Both the position numbers and the translations under genes were made by a program. The notes under the pieces were generated by a model, which saw nothing but the letters and a program-made list of their open reading frames with translations, was not told the origin of the DNA and did no database searches. A stretch of 64,000 nucleotides of DNA from Rhodobacteraceae bacterium UBA6197 (lineage in GTDB: Bacteria; Pseudomonadota; Alphaproteobacteria; Rhodobacterales; Rhodobacteraceae), in the NCBI GenBank assembly GCA_002422085.1, contig DISZ01000008.1, positions 109,413 through 173,412 of the forward strand, given 5' to 3'. Below are positions 33,564 to 43,281 of this stretch, one piece after another (position 1 is the stretch's first letter; the number at the start of each line of letters is the position of its first letter).

Positions 33564-34916
33564 TCATGGACAAAACAGGTCGTTTCTCAGCCCGAACAGC
33601 ATCATCGTCAGCACCAGCGCCACGCCGATCGTCATCAGCACGTTCAACACCCGGTCCGACGGCGGCTTGCCGGTCAGCGCCTCCCAGGCGTGAAACACCA
33701 GATGCCCGCCATCCAGCACCGGAATCGGGAACAGGTTCAGCAACCCGACCGCCGTGGACAGCATCGCGATGAACCAGATGAAGTTCTGCGCCCCCGAAGA
33801 AGCCGCCGCCGCCGAGGTTTCGGCAATGCCGATCGCGCCACGCAGGTTGCACGATGAAATCGCCCCCGTCACCATATGCCACAGCCCCGAAAGCGAGGAT
33901 TTGACGATGAACCAGACCTCTTGCCCGGCCCGGCTGACGGCCTCGACAATACCGGTCGGGCGGGTGGTCGGCTCGAAGGCAAATCCGCCCGTCGCGCCGA
34001 TCAGCCAGCGTGTCTCGAAGCCGCCCTCGGCGGTGGGGATATCGGTGCTTTTGGGCGCGAGCGTCACCGCGAAACTCTGCGAGGCCGTCATTCCGGGGCG
34101 CCAGACGGTCAACGCGATGTCGTGGCCCTCGGCCGCCTTGACCGCCGCTTGCAGGTCGGCAAAGACCGCCAGCGCCACGCCATCGGCACTGAGCAGCACA
34201 TCGCCCGCCTTCAGCCCGGCATCCATCGCCGCCGTGCCGGGCGCCACCCCGGCAAGCCGTGCGGGGTAAAGCGCCGGGCCGGTCAACTCCCGCAACTCAC
34301 CGTCGCGTTCGACCGAATAGTGCATCATCGGCGTCGCCGGCAACGCCTCGATCGCCGCGCTGAGCGCCGGGTAATCGGGCGTCGCCAGACCTTCGACCGC
34401 GACGATCCGGTCGCCCGGACGCAGATCACCCGCGCCCTGCGGCAAATCCACCATCGCACCGATCACTGGCGCATCGGTGGCGGTGCCGACCCAAAGAAAG
34501 ATCCCGGCAAAGATCAGCACCGACAGGATGAAGTTGAACAAGGGCCCCGCCACCACCGTCGCCGCCCGCGCCCAGACCGGCGCGCCGTGCATCGTGTGGC
34601 GCCGCTCGTCGGCCGTCAGCGCGGCCATTGCGCGATCATCGGCCCCCGCCGACGCCGCATTGGCATCGCCCAGAAATTTCACATAGCCGCCCAGCGGGAT
34701 CGCCGCCACCTGCCAGCGCGTGCCGCGCCGATCGACCCGGCTGAACAGCTTGGGGCCAAAGCCGATGCTGAACACCTCGGCTCTGATCCCGGACCAGCGC
34801 CCGACGATGTAATGGCCGAATTCATGCACCGTCACGATGATCGACAGCGCCACCACGAAGGCGACGACAGTATAAAGGATGTTGCCGAAATCCGGCAGAA
34901 GCCCCACAAAATCCAC
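33564..34916 (-). CDS. rseP: RIP-type site-2 zinc protease RseP
   Basis: A 450-residue inner-membrane protease that cuts transmembrane segments such as anti-sigma factors. The zinc motif HEFGH is at residues 31-35 in the first helix, one or two PDZ-like segments lie in the middle (GVAPGTAAMDAGLKAGDVLL), and the second active-site motif is in NLFPIPVLDGGHL. Between dxr and bamA, as in many proteobacteria. Confidence 0.95.
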   Translation of the reverse strand: MDFVGLLPDFGNILYTVVAFVVALSIIVTVHEFGHYIVGRWSGIRAEVFSIGFGPKLFSRVDRRGTRWQVAAIPLGGYVKFLGDANAASAGADDRAMAALTADERRHTMHGAPVWARAATVVAGPLFNFILSVLIFAGIFLWVGTATDAPVIGAMVDLPQGAGDLRPGDRIVAVEGLATPDYPALSAAIEALPATPMMHYSVERDGELRELTGPALYPARLAGVAPGTAAMDAGLKAGDVLLSADGVALAVFADLQAAVKAAEGHDIALTVWRPGMTASQSFAVTLAPKSTDIPTAEGGFETRWLIGATGGFAFEPTTRPTGIVEAVSRAGQEVWFIVKSSLSGLWHMVTGAISSCNLRGAIGIAETSAAAASSGAQNFIWFIAMLSTAVGLLNLFPIPVLDGGHLVFHAWEALTGKPPSDRVLNVLMTIGVALVLTMMLFGLRNDLFCP

Positions 34917-34953
34917 GCCTCAGATCCTTCCTCAGTCGATCAGCCGTTGTCGG

Positions 34954-34981
34954 TCAGCCCGCGTCGATCAGCCCGCGTCGA
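34954..34981. repeat. 14-bp tandem duplication at the dxr stop
   Basis: TCAGCCCGCGTCGA occurs twice in a row (34954-34967 and 34968-34981). The right copy contains the dxr stop codon, so the end of the gene has been duplicated into the gap before rseP. Confidence 0.85.
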
Positions 34982-36140
34982 TCAGGTGCCGCACCAAAGC
35001 GCGCGCTTCGGTATCAATGCCCAGCACGTTATCAAGGCTAAGCGCGGCATTTCCAAGGCCTTGACGCGATGACATCTGCGCGAGCACCTCTTCGACCAGC
35101 GCGGCCATGTGCATGAACCCGATCTGGCCGGCGATAAACCCGTCCAGTGCGGCCTCTTTCGCGGCGTTGAACACCGCCCCGGCCAAACCGCCCGCCACCA
35201 TCACCTCGCGCGCCAGCCGCAGCGCGGGAAAGCGTGCCTCGTCGGGCGCGCTGAAGCTCAGTTGCCCCAGCTGTGCCAGATCCAGCCGCGCGACCGGCAG
35301 CGGCGCACGGTGCGGCCAGTTCAGCGCATAGCCTATCGCGTGGCGCATATCGGGCGCGCCCAGATGCGCCATCAACGCACCATCCTGAAACCCGACCAGC
35401 GCGTGCACCAGACTTTCGGGGTGCACCAGCACCTCGATCTGCCCCGGCGTCACGCCAAAAAACTCGTGCGTTTCAATGACCTCCATGGCCTTGTTGAACA
35501 TGGAGGCGGAATCGATCGTGATCCGCTGGCCCATCGCCCAATTCGGGTGCTGCGAGGCATCGGCAACTGTCGCCGTTGCCAGCCGTTCCAGCGGCCAGTC
35601 GCGCAGCGCGCCGCCCGAGGCGGTAATGATGATCCGTTCGACCGCCGAAATGTCTTCGCCGGTCAGCGCCTGAAACACCGCCGAATGTTCGCTGTCCACC
35701 GGCAGGATGCGGGCGCCGTGCCGCGCCGCCTCGGCCAGCAGCAATGGCCCGGCGGTGACCAGGCTTTCCTTGTTGGCCAGCGCCAGCGTCGCGCCATGCG
35801 ACAGCGCCCGGAACCCCGGCGCCAGCCCCGCCGCGCCGACAATCGCGCTCATCACCCAATCGGCGGGGCGGTCGGCAGCCTCGAGCAGCGCCGCCGGGCC
35901 CGAGGCCGCCGCGATGCCGCTGCCCGACAGCGCCTCGCGCAGCGCCGGCAGGCAGGCGTCAAAGGCGGTGACCGCAACCTCGGCGCGCAGCGCGCGGGCC
36001 ATTTCGGCCAGCCGCACGACATTGTGCCCGCCGCTCAGCGCGACCGTGCGAAACGCCGCGGGGCCGCCCTGACGCACAAGCAGATCAAACGTGCTTTCGC
36101 CGATCGACCCGGTTGCGCCAAACACCGAAACGCTGCGCAT
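34968..36140 (-). CDS. dxr: 1-deoxy-D-xylulose 5-phosphate reductoisomerase
   Basis: Second step of the MEP isoprenoid pathway (390 residues). The NADPH-binding FGATGSIGESTFDLL is at the N-terminus; metal/substrate motifs include ANKESLV, PVDSEHSAVFQ, ITASGGALRD and HPNWAMGQRITIDSASMFNKAME. Start is the ATG at 36140, three bases after the cdsA stop. Confidence 0.95.
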   Translation of the reverse strand: MRSVSVFGATGSIGESTFDLLVRQGGPAAFRTVALSGGHNVVRLAEMARALRAEVAVTAFDACLPALREALSGSGIAAASGPAALLEAADRPADWVMSAIVGAAGLAPGFRALSHGATLALANKESLVTAGPLLLAEAARHGARILPVDSEHSAVFQALTGEDISAVERIIITASGGALRDWPLERLATATVADASQHPNWAMGQRITIDSASMFNKAMEVIETHEFFGVTPGQIEVLVHPESLVHALVGFQDGALMAHLGAPDMRHAIGYALNWPHRAPLPVARLDLAQLGQLSFSAPDEARFPALRLAREVMVAGGLAGAVFNAAKEAALDGFIAGQIGFMHMAALVEEVLAQMSSRQGLGNAALSLDNVLGIDTEARALVRHLIDAG

Positions 36141-36142
36141 CC

Positions 36143-36934
36143 CTAGCTCCCGACCTGCGGCAATGGCATGAAGATCGCCACCCCCAGCAGCACCACGACC
36201 GCGCCCAGCAGCGCATCGAACCGGTCCAGCACGCCGCCATGGCCCGGGATCAGGTTCGAGCTGTCCTTGACGCCGCAACGGCGCTTGATCCAGCTTTCGG
36301 CGATATCGCCCATCTGCCCGGCAAACGCCACCAGCGGCGACAGCGCGATCAGCGCGCCCCCCGCCTGCCCCGCCGCCACGAAGCCCCAGCCCACGACCAC
36401 CGCCAGAAGCCAGCCCGCCACCGTGCCCGACCATGTCTTCTTCGGGCTGACGCGCGGCCAGAACTTTGGCCCGCCAATCGTCCGCCCGGCAAAATAGCCC
36501 GCGATATCCGAGGCCACGACCACCGCGACGATCCACAAGATCATCTCCAGCCCGAGGCCCGCGCGAAACGCCACCATGCCATAGCCCGCCAGCATCACCG
36601 CCAGCGCATAGAGCGCGAAAATCAGCCGGTCCTTGCGCGCGGTCGCCAGCCCCAGCAGCGACGGCAACACCAGCACGACCAGCACGAACGGCAGATGCGC
36701 ATAAAACACCAAAGCCAGCGCAGCGGCGCCAAGCAGCCCCAAAAGCCGCGCCTCACGGGCTTTGCCCGGCGCGGTCATCATCGCAAGTTCCCAGATCATC
36801 AGCCCGCTCACCAGCACCGCCAGCGCCGCGAACCACGGCCCGCCGACCCAGATCAGGACCCCACCGGCGACAACCATGCCCACCGCCGACAGCGTGCGCG
36901 CCCGCAAATCGCCCCAGCGCCCGCTGACCCCCAT
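36143..36934 (-). CDS. cdsA: Phosphatidate cytidylyltransferase
   Basis: Makes CDP-diacylglycerol for phospholipid synthesis. The 263-residue polytopic protein ends with the family signature (SPKKTWSGTVAG, then GDIAESWIKRRCGVKDSSNLIPGHGGVLDRFD). The ATG at 36934 lies 16 bases after uppS; a longer reading would overlap uppS. Confidence 0.94.
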   Translation of the reverse strand: MGVSGRWGDLRARTLSAVGMVVAGGVLIWVGGPWFAALAVLVSGLMIWELAMMTAPGKAREARLLGLLGAAALALVFYAHLPFVLVVLVLPSLLGLATARKDRLIFALYALAVMLAGYGMVAFRAGLGLEMILWIVAVVVASDIAGYFAGRTIGGPKFWPRVSPKKTWSGTVAGWLLAVVVGWGFVAAGQAGGALIALSPLVAFAGQMGDIAESWIKRRCGVKDSSNLIPGHGGVLDRFDALLGAVVVLLGVAIFMPLPQVGS

Positions 36935-36950
36935 CACAGGGCGGTCCCGC

Positions 36951-37694
36951 TCATGCCTTGGCCCCGCCGAAACGGCGCTCCCGTTGGCCAAAGCGCGCCA
37001 GCACCTCGGCCAGCGCCTCCGGGCCGAAATCGGGCCAAAGCGTCTGGGTAAATTCGTATTCGGAATAGGCCGCCTGCCACGGCATGAAATTCGAGGTCCG
37101 GCTTTCGCCCGAGGTGCGGATCACCAGATCCGGGTCCGGGATGCCGGCCGTATCAAGCCGCGCTTCCAGGGCTGCCTCGCCCAGATCAGCCTCGCAAATC
37201 ACCCCGGCAGCCAGATCGCGCGCCAGGCGGGCGCTGGCACGGGCCAATTCATCGCGGCCGCCATAATTGATCGCCACGGTCAGGTTCAGGCGAGTATTGC
37301 CGGCGGTGCGCGCCTCGATCCCGGCCATCAGCTTTTGCAGCTTGGGGTCCAGCCGATCGCGCCCGCCGATAAAGCGCATCCTGACCCCCTCGGCCGACAG
37401 CGCGTCGGCCTCTTTCTCGATGTAGCGCGCAAAGATCTTCATCAAACCAAGGACTTCCTCGGTTGAACGCTTCCAATTCTCGGTTGAAAACGCATAGACC
37501 GTCAGCCAGCTTACCCCCATATCAGGGCAGGCCCGCACGATCTGCTTGACCCGTTCGGCACCGCGCCGATGGCCGACAAGCCGGGGCCAGCCGCGCATTT
37601 TCGCCCAGCGTCCGTTGCCATCCATGATGACCGCAACATGAGGCACCCCGTAGTCCACGGCTCCGACGGCGGGGATTGCTTCGCTCACGGCCAT
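36951..37694 (-). CDS. uppS: Undecaprenyl diphosphate synthase
   Basis: A 247-residue cis-prenyltransferase giving the carrier lipid for peptidoglycan and polysaccharides. The catalytic Asp25 is in VIMDGNGRWAKMRG; YAFSTENWKRS and DLVIRTSGESRTSNFMPWQ are present (the family usually has RISNFLLWQ in the last motif). In the pyrH-frr-uppS-cdsA order typical of proteobacteria. Confidence 0.95.
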   Translation of the reverse strand: MAVSEAIPAVGAVDYGVPHVAVIMDGNGRWAKMRGWPRLVGHRRGAERVKQIVRACPDMGVSWLTVYAFSTENWKRSTEEVLGLMKIFARYIEKEADALSAEGVRMRFIGGRDRLDPKLQKLMAGIEARTAGNTRLNLTVAINYGGRDELARASARLARDLAAGVICEADLGEAALEARLDTAGIPDPDLVIRTSGESRTSNFMPWQAAYSEYEFTQTLWPDFGPEALAEVLARFGQRERRFGGAKA

Positions 37695-37724
37695 CGGCCA
37701 GCCCTTTCCGACATCAACGCAGGC

Positions 37725-38288
37725 CTAGACCTGCATGATCTCTGCCTGTTTCGCATCAAGCGCCTTGTCGACGTTGGCAATGGCCTTGTCGGTCAGGCTT
37801 TGCACCTCATCGGACCAGAATTTCTGGTCATCTTCGGACATGCCGGCGGCCTTGGCCTTCTTCACCTGATCCATGCCGTCACGGCGCACATTGCGCACGG
37901 CGACGCGGGCGTGTTCGGCATATTGCGCGGCAACACGGGTCAGTTCGCGGCGGCGTTCCTCGTTCAGCTCGGGGATCGGCAGCATGATGATCGTGCCATT
38001 GGTCTGCGGATTGATCCCCAGCCCCGAATCACGGATCGCCTTTTCCACCTTGCTGACCAAGCCCTTGTCCCAGACGTTGATTGTCACCATCCGCGGTTCG
38101 GGCACGTTCACCGTGCCGACCTGATTGACCGGGGTCAGCGTGCCATAGGCATCCACCATCACCGGTTCCAGCATCGAGCCCGAGGCCCGCCCGGTGCGCA
38201 ATGATGCGAATTCCTGCCTGAGTGCCACCATCGCGCCTTCCATCCGGCGGCTCAGGTCATCAACGTCAATCTCAATCTCATCCGACAT
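37725..38288 (-). CDS. frr: Ribosome recycling factor
   Basis: A 187-residue protein that with EF-G splits post-termination ribosomes. Family motifs are LRTGRASGSMLEPVMVDAYG, LNEERRRELTRVAAQYAEHARVAVRNVRRD split over two helices, and the C-terminal helical tail. It follows pyrH by 64 bases. Confidence 0.96.
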   Translation of the reverse strand: MSDEIEIDVDDLSRRMEGAMVALRQEFASLRTGRASGSMLEPVMVDAYGTLTPVNQVGTVNVPEPRMVTINVWDKGLVSKVEKAIRDSGLGINPQTNGTIIMLPIPELNEERRRELTRVAAQYAEHARVAVRNVRRDGMDQVKKAKAAGMSEDDQKFWSDEVQSLTDKAIANVDKALDAKQAEIMQV

Positions 38289-38352
38289 GGTGGTTTCCGT
38301 CTTTTATCTGCGACCCGGCCCTTTTAGCGGGTCCGGCCCTTGAAAGATAGGC

Positions 38353-39084
38353 TTAGCCATGAACCCGCGTATAGGTCCCCTGCCCGCTGAGAATGCCCTT
38401 GAATCCGCCCGGTTCATCCAGGCTGAACACGATGATCGGCAGGTGGTTGTCGCGCGCGAGTGCGATGGCGCTGGCATCCATGACCCCCAGATGTTTTTGC
38501 AATACCTCGTCATAGCTGACATTTTCATACCGCTTTGCATCGGGGAATTTCTTTGGATCCTTGTCATAAACGCCATCGACCTTGGTGCCCTTGAAGATCG
38601 CTTCGCAGCCCATCTCGTTGGCGCGCAGGGTGGCGGCGGTATCGGTGGTGAAATAGGGATTGCCCGTGCCCGCCGCAAAGATGCAGACCCGCTTCTTTTC
38701 CAGATGGCGCACGGCGCGGCGGCGGATATAGGGTTCGCAGACCTGATCCATCGGGATCGCCGAAATCACCCGCGTATGGATTTGCAGCGCCTCGAGCGCG
38801 GCCTGCATCGCCAGCGCGTTCATCACCGTGGCCAGCATGCCCATATAGTCGGCGGTGGTGCGCTCCATCCCCTGGGCACTGCCCTGCAAGCCGCGAAAGA
38901 TGTTGCCGCCGCCGATCACCATGCAGATCTCGACGCCCAGATCGTGCACCGATTTCACCTCTTGCGCGATCCGCGCCACGGTGGGCGGGTGCAGCCCATA
39001 GCCCTGATCGCCCATCAGCGCCTCGCCCGAGATCTTCAGCAACACCCGGTTGTAGGTGACTTTGGGCTCGGATTGCGCGCTCAT
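38353..39084 (-). CDS. pyrH: Uridylate kinase
   Basis: A 243-residue UMP kinase of the amino-acid kinase fold. Motifs are VLLKISGEALMGDQGYG, VIGGGNIFRGLQG and FAAGTGNPYFTTDTAA. I choose the ATG at 39084, which has AGGA six bases upstream; another in-frame ATG nine codons earlier lacks a ribosome site. First gene of the long minus-strand envelope cluster; miaA is divergent. Confidence 0.95.
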   Translation of the reverse strand: MSAQSEPKVTYNRVLLKISGEALMGDQGYGLHPPTVARIAQEVKSVHDLGVEICMVIGGGNIFRGLQGSAQGMERTTADYMGMLATVMNALAMQAALEALQIHTRVISAIPMDQVCEPYIRRRAVRHLEKKRVCIFAAGTGNPYFTTDTAATLRANEMGCEAIFKGTKVDGVYDKDPKKFPDAKRYENVSYDEVLQKHLGVMDASAIALARDNHLPIIVFSLDEPGGFKGILSGQGTYTRVHG

Positions 39085-39216
39085 CTGGGGTCCTATCTGC
39101 TTGGTTGTCATCGGCGCGCAAAATGTCGCAAATGGGGGCCGGGTTCAACCTCGCGTTTTCGCGATTTCCCGGATCGGCGGGAAATATCCTGCGGCGCCGA
39201 TGAAGAGACAGGCAAG

Positions 39217-40095
39217 ATGTTGACGGATCTGGCACAAATCGACCCTTCCCGGCACGTTCTGATCGCCGGACCCACGGCCAGCGGCAAATCAGCGCTGGCG
39301 CTGGAGCTGGCGCGCACGCAAGGCGGGATCGTGGTCAATGCCGATGCGCTTCAGGTCTGGTCGTGCTGGCGCGTGCTGTCGGCGCGGCCCGGTCCGGCCG
39401 ACGAGGCGCTGGCGCGTCATGCGCTTTATGGCCACATCAAACCGGGGCAAGACTATTCCGTCGGCCACTGGCTGCGCGAGGTGGCGGGCTTGCTGGCGGG
39501 CGGGCAGCGGCTGGTGATTACCGGCGGCACCGGGCTTTACCTGTCGGCACTGACCGAGGGGTTGGCCGCGATCCCGGCCACACCGCCGGCACTGCGCGCA
39601 CGGGCCGATGCGCGGCTTGCAGCCGAAGGCGTGGGGGCGCTTCTGGCCGAGCTGGACCCCGCAACCCTGGCGCGAATCGACCGGCTGAACCCGGCCCGGA
39701 TCCAGCGCGCCTGGGAGGTGCAAGCCGCCACCGGGCGCGGCTTGGCGGCCTGGCAAGATGACACACCCGCGCCGCTGCTGCCGCTGGCCGACTGCACGCC
39801 GCTGTTGATCGAGGCCGACCGGGACTGGCTGGCCGCGCGGATTGACCGGCGCTTTTTGCAGATGTTGGCCGAGGGCGCGCTGAACGAGGTTCGCGCCGTC
39901 CTGCCCATCTGGCAACCCAGCGCGCCCTGGGCCCGCGCGATCGGTGCGCCGGAACTGGTCGCACATCTGTGCGGCGACTGCACATTGGCCGATGCAACCA
40001 TGGCAGCACAAGCGGCTTCCCGCCAATACGCCAAGCGTCAACGCACATGGTTTCGTGGTCGGATGCGTCACTGGCACAAGATAGCGCGTCCGTAA
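39217..40095 (+). CDS. miaA: tRNA dimethylallyltransferase
   Basis: Adds dimethylallyl to A37 of tRNAs reading U-codons. The 292-residue protein has the P-loop IAGPTASGKSALALE, NADALQVW, ITGGTGLYLSALTEGL and a C-terminal QYAKRQRTWFRGR. The family usually has DSMQ(V/L)Y where this reads DALQVW, a common alphaproteobacterial variation. It reads divergently from pyrH with 132 bp between starts. Confidence 0.93.
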   Translation: MLTDLAQIDPSRHVLIAGPTASGKSALALELARTQGGIVVNADALQVWSCWRVLSARPGPADEALARHALYGHIKPGQDYSVGHWLREVAGLLAGGQRLVITGGTGLYLSALTEGLAAIPATPPALRARADARLAAEGVGALLAELDPATLARIDRLNPARIQRAWEVQAATGRGLAAWQDDTPAPLLPLADCTPLLIEADRDWLAARIDRRFLQMLAEGALNEVRAVLPIWQPSAPWARAIGAPELVAHLCGDCTLADATMAAQAASRQYAKRQRTWFRGRMRHWHKIARP

Positions 40096-40166
40096 AGGCT
40101 CGGCGGAGTCTTTCCGCCGATGCTGCGATTTCCGGTTGGTTTCGAGGGGGTTCAGGCATAATCTTC

Positions 40167-41081
40167 ATGCAAATTCAAAGCTGGAAACGGACCCATCGCG
40201 TGAAACTTTTCACTGCCCCTCCCTTGTCGCAGTTTGCACAAGATCCCCGGCCCGCCCTACCGGTGCGGCCGGCGCCGGTACGCATGATGCTGCCCGAAAC
40301 GCCCGCATCCGTGCGGATCATCCCGATTCCGAGGCTGGCGGCGGGCGGGCGTTGGCGGGTCGAGGCGATGCGCGCCCTGAACGAACCGGTGCTGTTGTGG
40401 TTTACCCGCGGTCAGGGCCGGATCACATTGGGCGGGGTGACCCGCGGCTATGGGGCACATAACGCGGTGTTCATCCCGGCGGGCGTGATGCATGGCTTTG
40501 AGGTCGGGTTGCAGACCCACGGGCAGGCGATCTTCCTTGGCCGTGGCTCTGACGTGACGCTGCCCGATGCCGCCCAACACCTGCGCATCCGCGAGGCCGC
40601 GCCGCAAACCGAACTTTCCGTCATCATCGAACAGGTCCAGCGCGAACTCGACAGCAAGCGCCCGGGCGCCGACCGTGCTGCGCGGCACCATCTGGGGCTG
40701 CTTGGCGTCTGGCTGGAACGTCAGGTTTCGTTGGCCGAGGCCGAGGTGAAACGCCCGACCGCCGCCAAACGGCTGGTCGCACGCTTTACGACGCTGCTGG
40801 AACGTGATTTCCGCTCGGGCGAGGGCGTGGCCGACTATGCCGCGCGGTTGGGCGTGACGCCGACCCATCTGACACGGGTTTGCCGGGAAAGCTGTTCGCG
40901 CCCGGCGTCCGATCTGTTGCAGGACCGCCGCCTTTACGAGGCGCGCCGCCTGCTGACCGAAACCCGTGAGCCGGTGAAAACCATCTCCGAGGCGCTGGGC
41001 TTTACCAGCCCCGCCTATTTCACCCGCAGCTTCCACGCCAAGACCGGCAAGACCCCCTCGGCTTTCCGCCGGGGCGGCTAA
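40167..41081 (+). CDS. AraC-family transcriptional regulator
   Basis: A 304-residue regulator. An N-terminal cupin-like sensing domain (LLWFTRGQGRITLGGVTRGYGAHNAVFIPAG split by a loop) precedes a C-terminal AraC double helix-turn-helix with VTPTHLTRVCRESCSRPASD and the signature ISEALGFTSPAYFTRSFHAKTGKTPSAFRR. The ligand is unknown. The start could also be the GTG at 40200. It lies between miaA and a cpdB-like gene, either of which it might control. Confidence 0.88.
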   Translation: MQIQSWKRTHRVKLFTAPPLSQFAQDPRPALPVRPAPVRMMLPETPASVRIIPIPRLAAGGRWRVEAMRALNEPVLLWFTRGQGRITLGGVTRGYGAHNAVFIPAGVMHGFEVGLQTHGQAIFLGRGSDVTLPDAAQHLRIREAAPQTELSVIIEQVQRELDSKRPGADRAARHHLGLLGVWLERQVSLAEAEVKRPTAAKRLVARFTTLLERDFRSGEGVADYAARLGVTPTHLTRVCRESCSRPASDLLQDRRLYEARRLLTETREPVKTISEALGFTSPAYFTRSFHAKTGKTPSAFRRGG

Positions 41082-41150
41082 TCTGCTTCGTCATTCGCCT
41101 GTCATTGTGCTAGCTTACACCAAATCTGATTTCAGCTTGGGGGTTTCACC

Positions 41151-43118
41151 ATGACCAGTTTTACGCGCCGCGCATTCCTGCTTCGATCCTCGGCTCTGGG
41201 GGGCGCGCTGATGCTGCACCCGTTCAGCGCCCGCGCCAGCGCCGGCGAGGCGCATCTGCGCATCATGGCCACGTCGGATGTGCATTGCCATGTGCAGCCT
41301 TACGACTACTACGCCGACAAACCCAATGACACGATGGGTCTTGCCCGCACCGCCAGCATTATCGAGGCGATTCGCGCCGAGGCCACCAACACGCTTCTGG
41401 TTGACAATGGCGACTACCTGCAAGGCAACCCGATGGGCGACTACATTGCCTATGCGCGCGGCATGAACGCAGGCGACATTCACCCCGTCATCGCCGGAAT
41501 GAACACGCTGGGCTATGACGCGGGCACGCTGGGCAACCACGAATTCAACTACGGGATGGAATTCCTCGAACATGTCAACGCGGGCGCGAAACACCCGCTG
41601 ATCTGTGCCAACTTTGCCCACAAGCTGGGTGACAACCCGCTGGAAGACGAACTTTTCCTGCAACCCTACCTGATCCTCGAGCGCGACCTGACCGATGGCG
41701 CGGGCGAAACGCATCCGATCCGCATTGGCCTGATCGGCTTTGTGCCGCCGCAGATCATGCAATGGGATCGCGCCCATCTGGAGGGCAGCTATCAGACCCG
41801 CGACATTCTTGAAGCGGCCCGCGCCTGGGTGCCGGCGCTGCGCGCCGAAGGGGTCGATATCGTGGTCGCGCTCAGCCATTCGGGGATCACCGTCGGGCCA
41901 GAGGCCAAGATGATGGAAAATGCCTCGCTGCAACTGGCCGGGATCGAGGGCATCGACGCCGTGGTCACCGGGCATGCCCACCGGGTCTGGCCTTCGAAGG
42001 ATTACGAGGGCGAGGGCATCGACCTTGAAAAGGGCACGCTGATGGGCAAGCCCGCGGTGATGCCGGGGTTCTGGGGCTCGCATCTGGGGCTGATTGATCT
42101 GTTGCTGACCCGCGAGGATGATGGCTGGCGCGTTGCCAGCTTTGCCTGCGAGGCCCGCCCGATCTATCAGCGCGGCGAAGACCGCAAGATCACCGCACTG
42201 GTGCCGGACTATGCCCCCGCGATCGAAGCCACCGCCGAGGTGCACGCCCAGACGCTGGAGTATGTGCGCGCCGAAGTCGGCCAGACCTCGGCCCCGCTGC
42301 ATTCCTACTTTTCCCTGCTGGCCGACGACCCCTCGGTGCAGATCGTCAGCTTGGCGCAAAGCTGGTATGTGGCCGATCTGCTGAAGGGAACCGAGCACGA
42401 GGGCCTGCCGATCCTGTCGGCGGCGGCACCGTTCAAATCGGGCGGGCGCGGCGGACCCGAGTATTACACCGATGTGGCCGTGGGTCCGGTGGCGATCAAG
42501 AACGTGGCCGACCTTTACCTTTACCCCAACACGCTTCAGGCAGTGCGGATCACCGGCGCGCAGGTGCGCGAGTGGCTTGAACGCTCGGCCGGGATCTTTG
42601 CGCAGATCACGCCCGGCGGTGCCGACCAACCGCTGATCGATCCGGCCTTCCCGGCCTACAACTTCGACACGATCGACGGTGTGACTTATGAAATCGACGT
42701 GACCCAAGCCTCGCGCTATGACAACGACGGGGTGGTCATCAACCCTGAGGCACACCGCATCATCAACCTTAGCTTCAACGGTCAACCGATTGACATGGAT
42801 GCAGAATTCATCGTCGCTACCAACAACTACCGAGCCTCGGGCGGCGGTTATTTTCCGGGCGCCGACGGTTCCACCGTCATTCTGCAATCGCCCGACACCA
42901 ACCGCGACGTGATCGTGCGCTATATCATCGATCAGGGCACAATCGCCCCTGCCGCCGACGGCAACTGGCGGCTGGCGCCTGCGGGTGGGGCGACGGTGCT
43001 GTTTGATACCGGCCCCAAGGCGGCGACTTACCTTGACGATATCCGCGCCCGTGGCCTGACGATCGATGAGGCGGGCGACGGGCCCGACGGTTTTGCCCGT
43101 TTTCGCGTGACCCTCTGA
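41151..43118 (+). CDS. cpdB: Periplasmic 2',3'-cyclic-nucleotide phosphodiesterase/3'-nucleotidase (CpdB-like)
   Basis: A 655-residue metallophosphoesterase that salvages nucleotides outside the cytoplasm. A twin-arginine signal (TRRAFLLRSSALGG) suggests Tat export of a folded, metal-loaded enzyme, unlike the Sec-type E. coli protein. The metal sites are visible in MATSDVHCHVQPYDYY, LVDNGDYLQGNP, GNHEFNYG and GHAHRVWP; a 5'-nucleotidase C-terminal domain with SGGGYFPG follows. A GC hairpin lies at 43152-43179 after the stop. Confidence 0.92.
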   Translation: MTSFTRRAFLLRSSALGGALMLHPFSARASAGEAHLRIMATSDVHCHVQPYDYYADKPNDTMGLARTASIIEAIRAEATNTLLVDNGDYLQGNPMGDYIAYARGMNAGDIHPVIAGMNTLGYDAGTLGNHEFNYGMEFLEHVNAGAKHPLICANFAHKLGDNPLEDELFLQPYLILERDLTDGAGETHPIRIGLIGFVPPQIMQWDRAHLEGSYQTRDILEAARAWVPALRAEGVDIVVALSHSGITVGPEAKMMENASLQLAGIEGIDAVVTGHAHRVWPSKDYEGEGIDLEKGTLMGKPAVMPGFWGSHLGLIDLLLTREDDGWRVASFACEARPIYQRGEDRKITALVPDYAPAIEATAEVHAQTLEYVRAEVGQTSAPLHSYFSLLADDPSVQIVSLAQSWYVADLLKGTEHEGLPILSAAAPFKSGGRGGPEYYTDVAVGPVAIKNVADLYLYPNTLQAVRITGAQVREWLERSAGIFAQITPGGADQPLIDPAFPAYNFDTIDGVTYEIDVTQASRYDNDGVVINPEAHRIINLSFNGQPIDMDAEFIVATNNYRASGGGYFPGADGSTVILQSPDTNRDVIVRYIIDQGTIAPAADGNWRLAPAGGATVLFDTGPKAATYLDDIRARGLTIDEAGDGPDGFARFRVTL

Positions 43119-43281
43119 GGCGCGCGACACCCGATCCGGACACAAGCTGAAGGGCGCGGCCGCTGATCGGGTCGCGCCCCTCGGAGGTTGGTACAGCACG
43201 GCATTGTCGTTTGTCCCCAAAGGTGGCCTTGGCCGCGCGGCGGGCTGCCGCAGCGCGAATGGGCGGCGCCCGGCACGTCGC

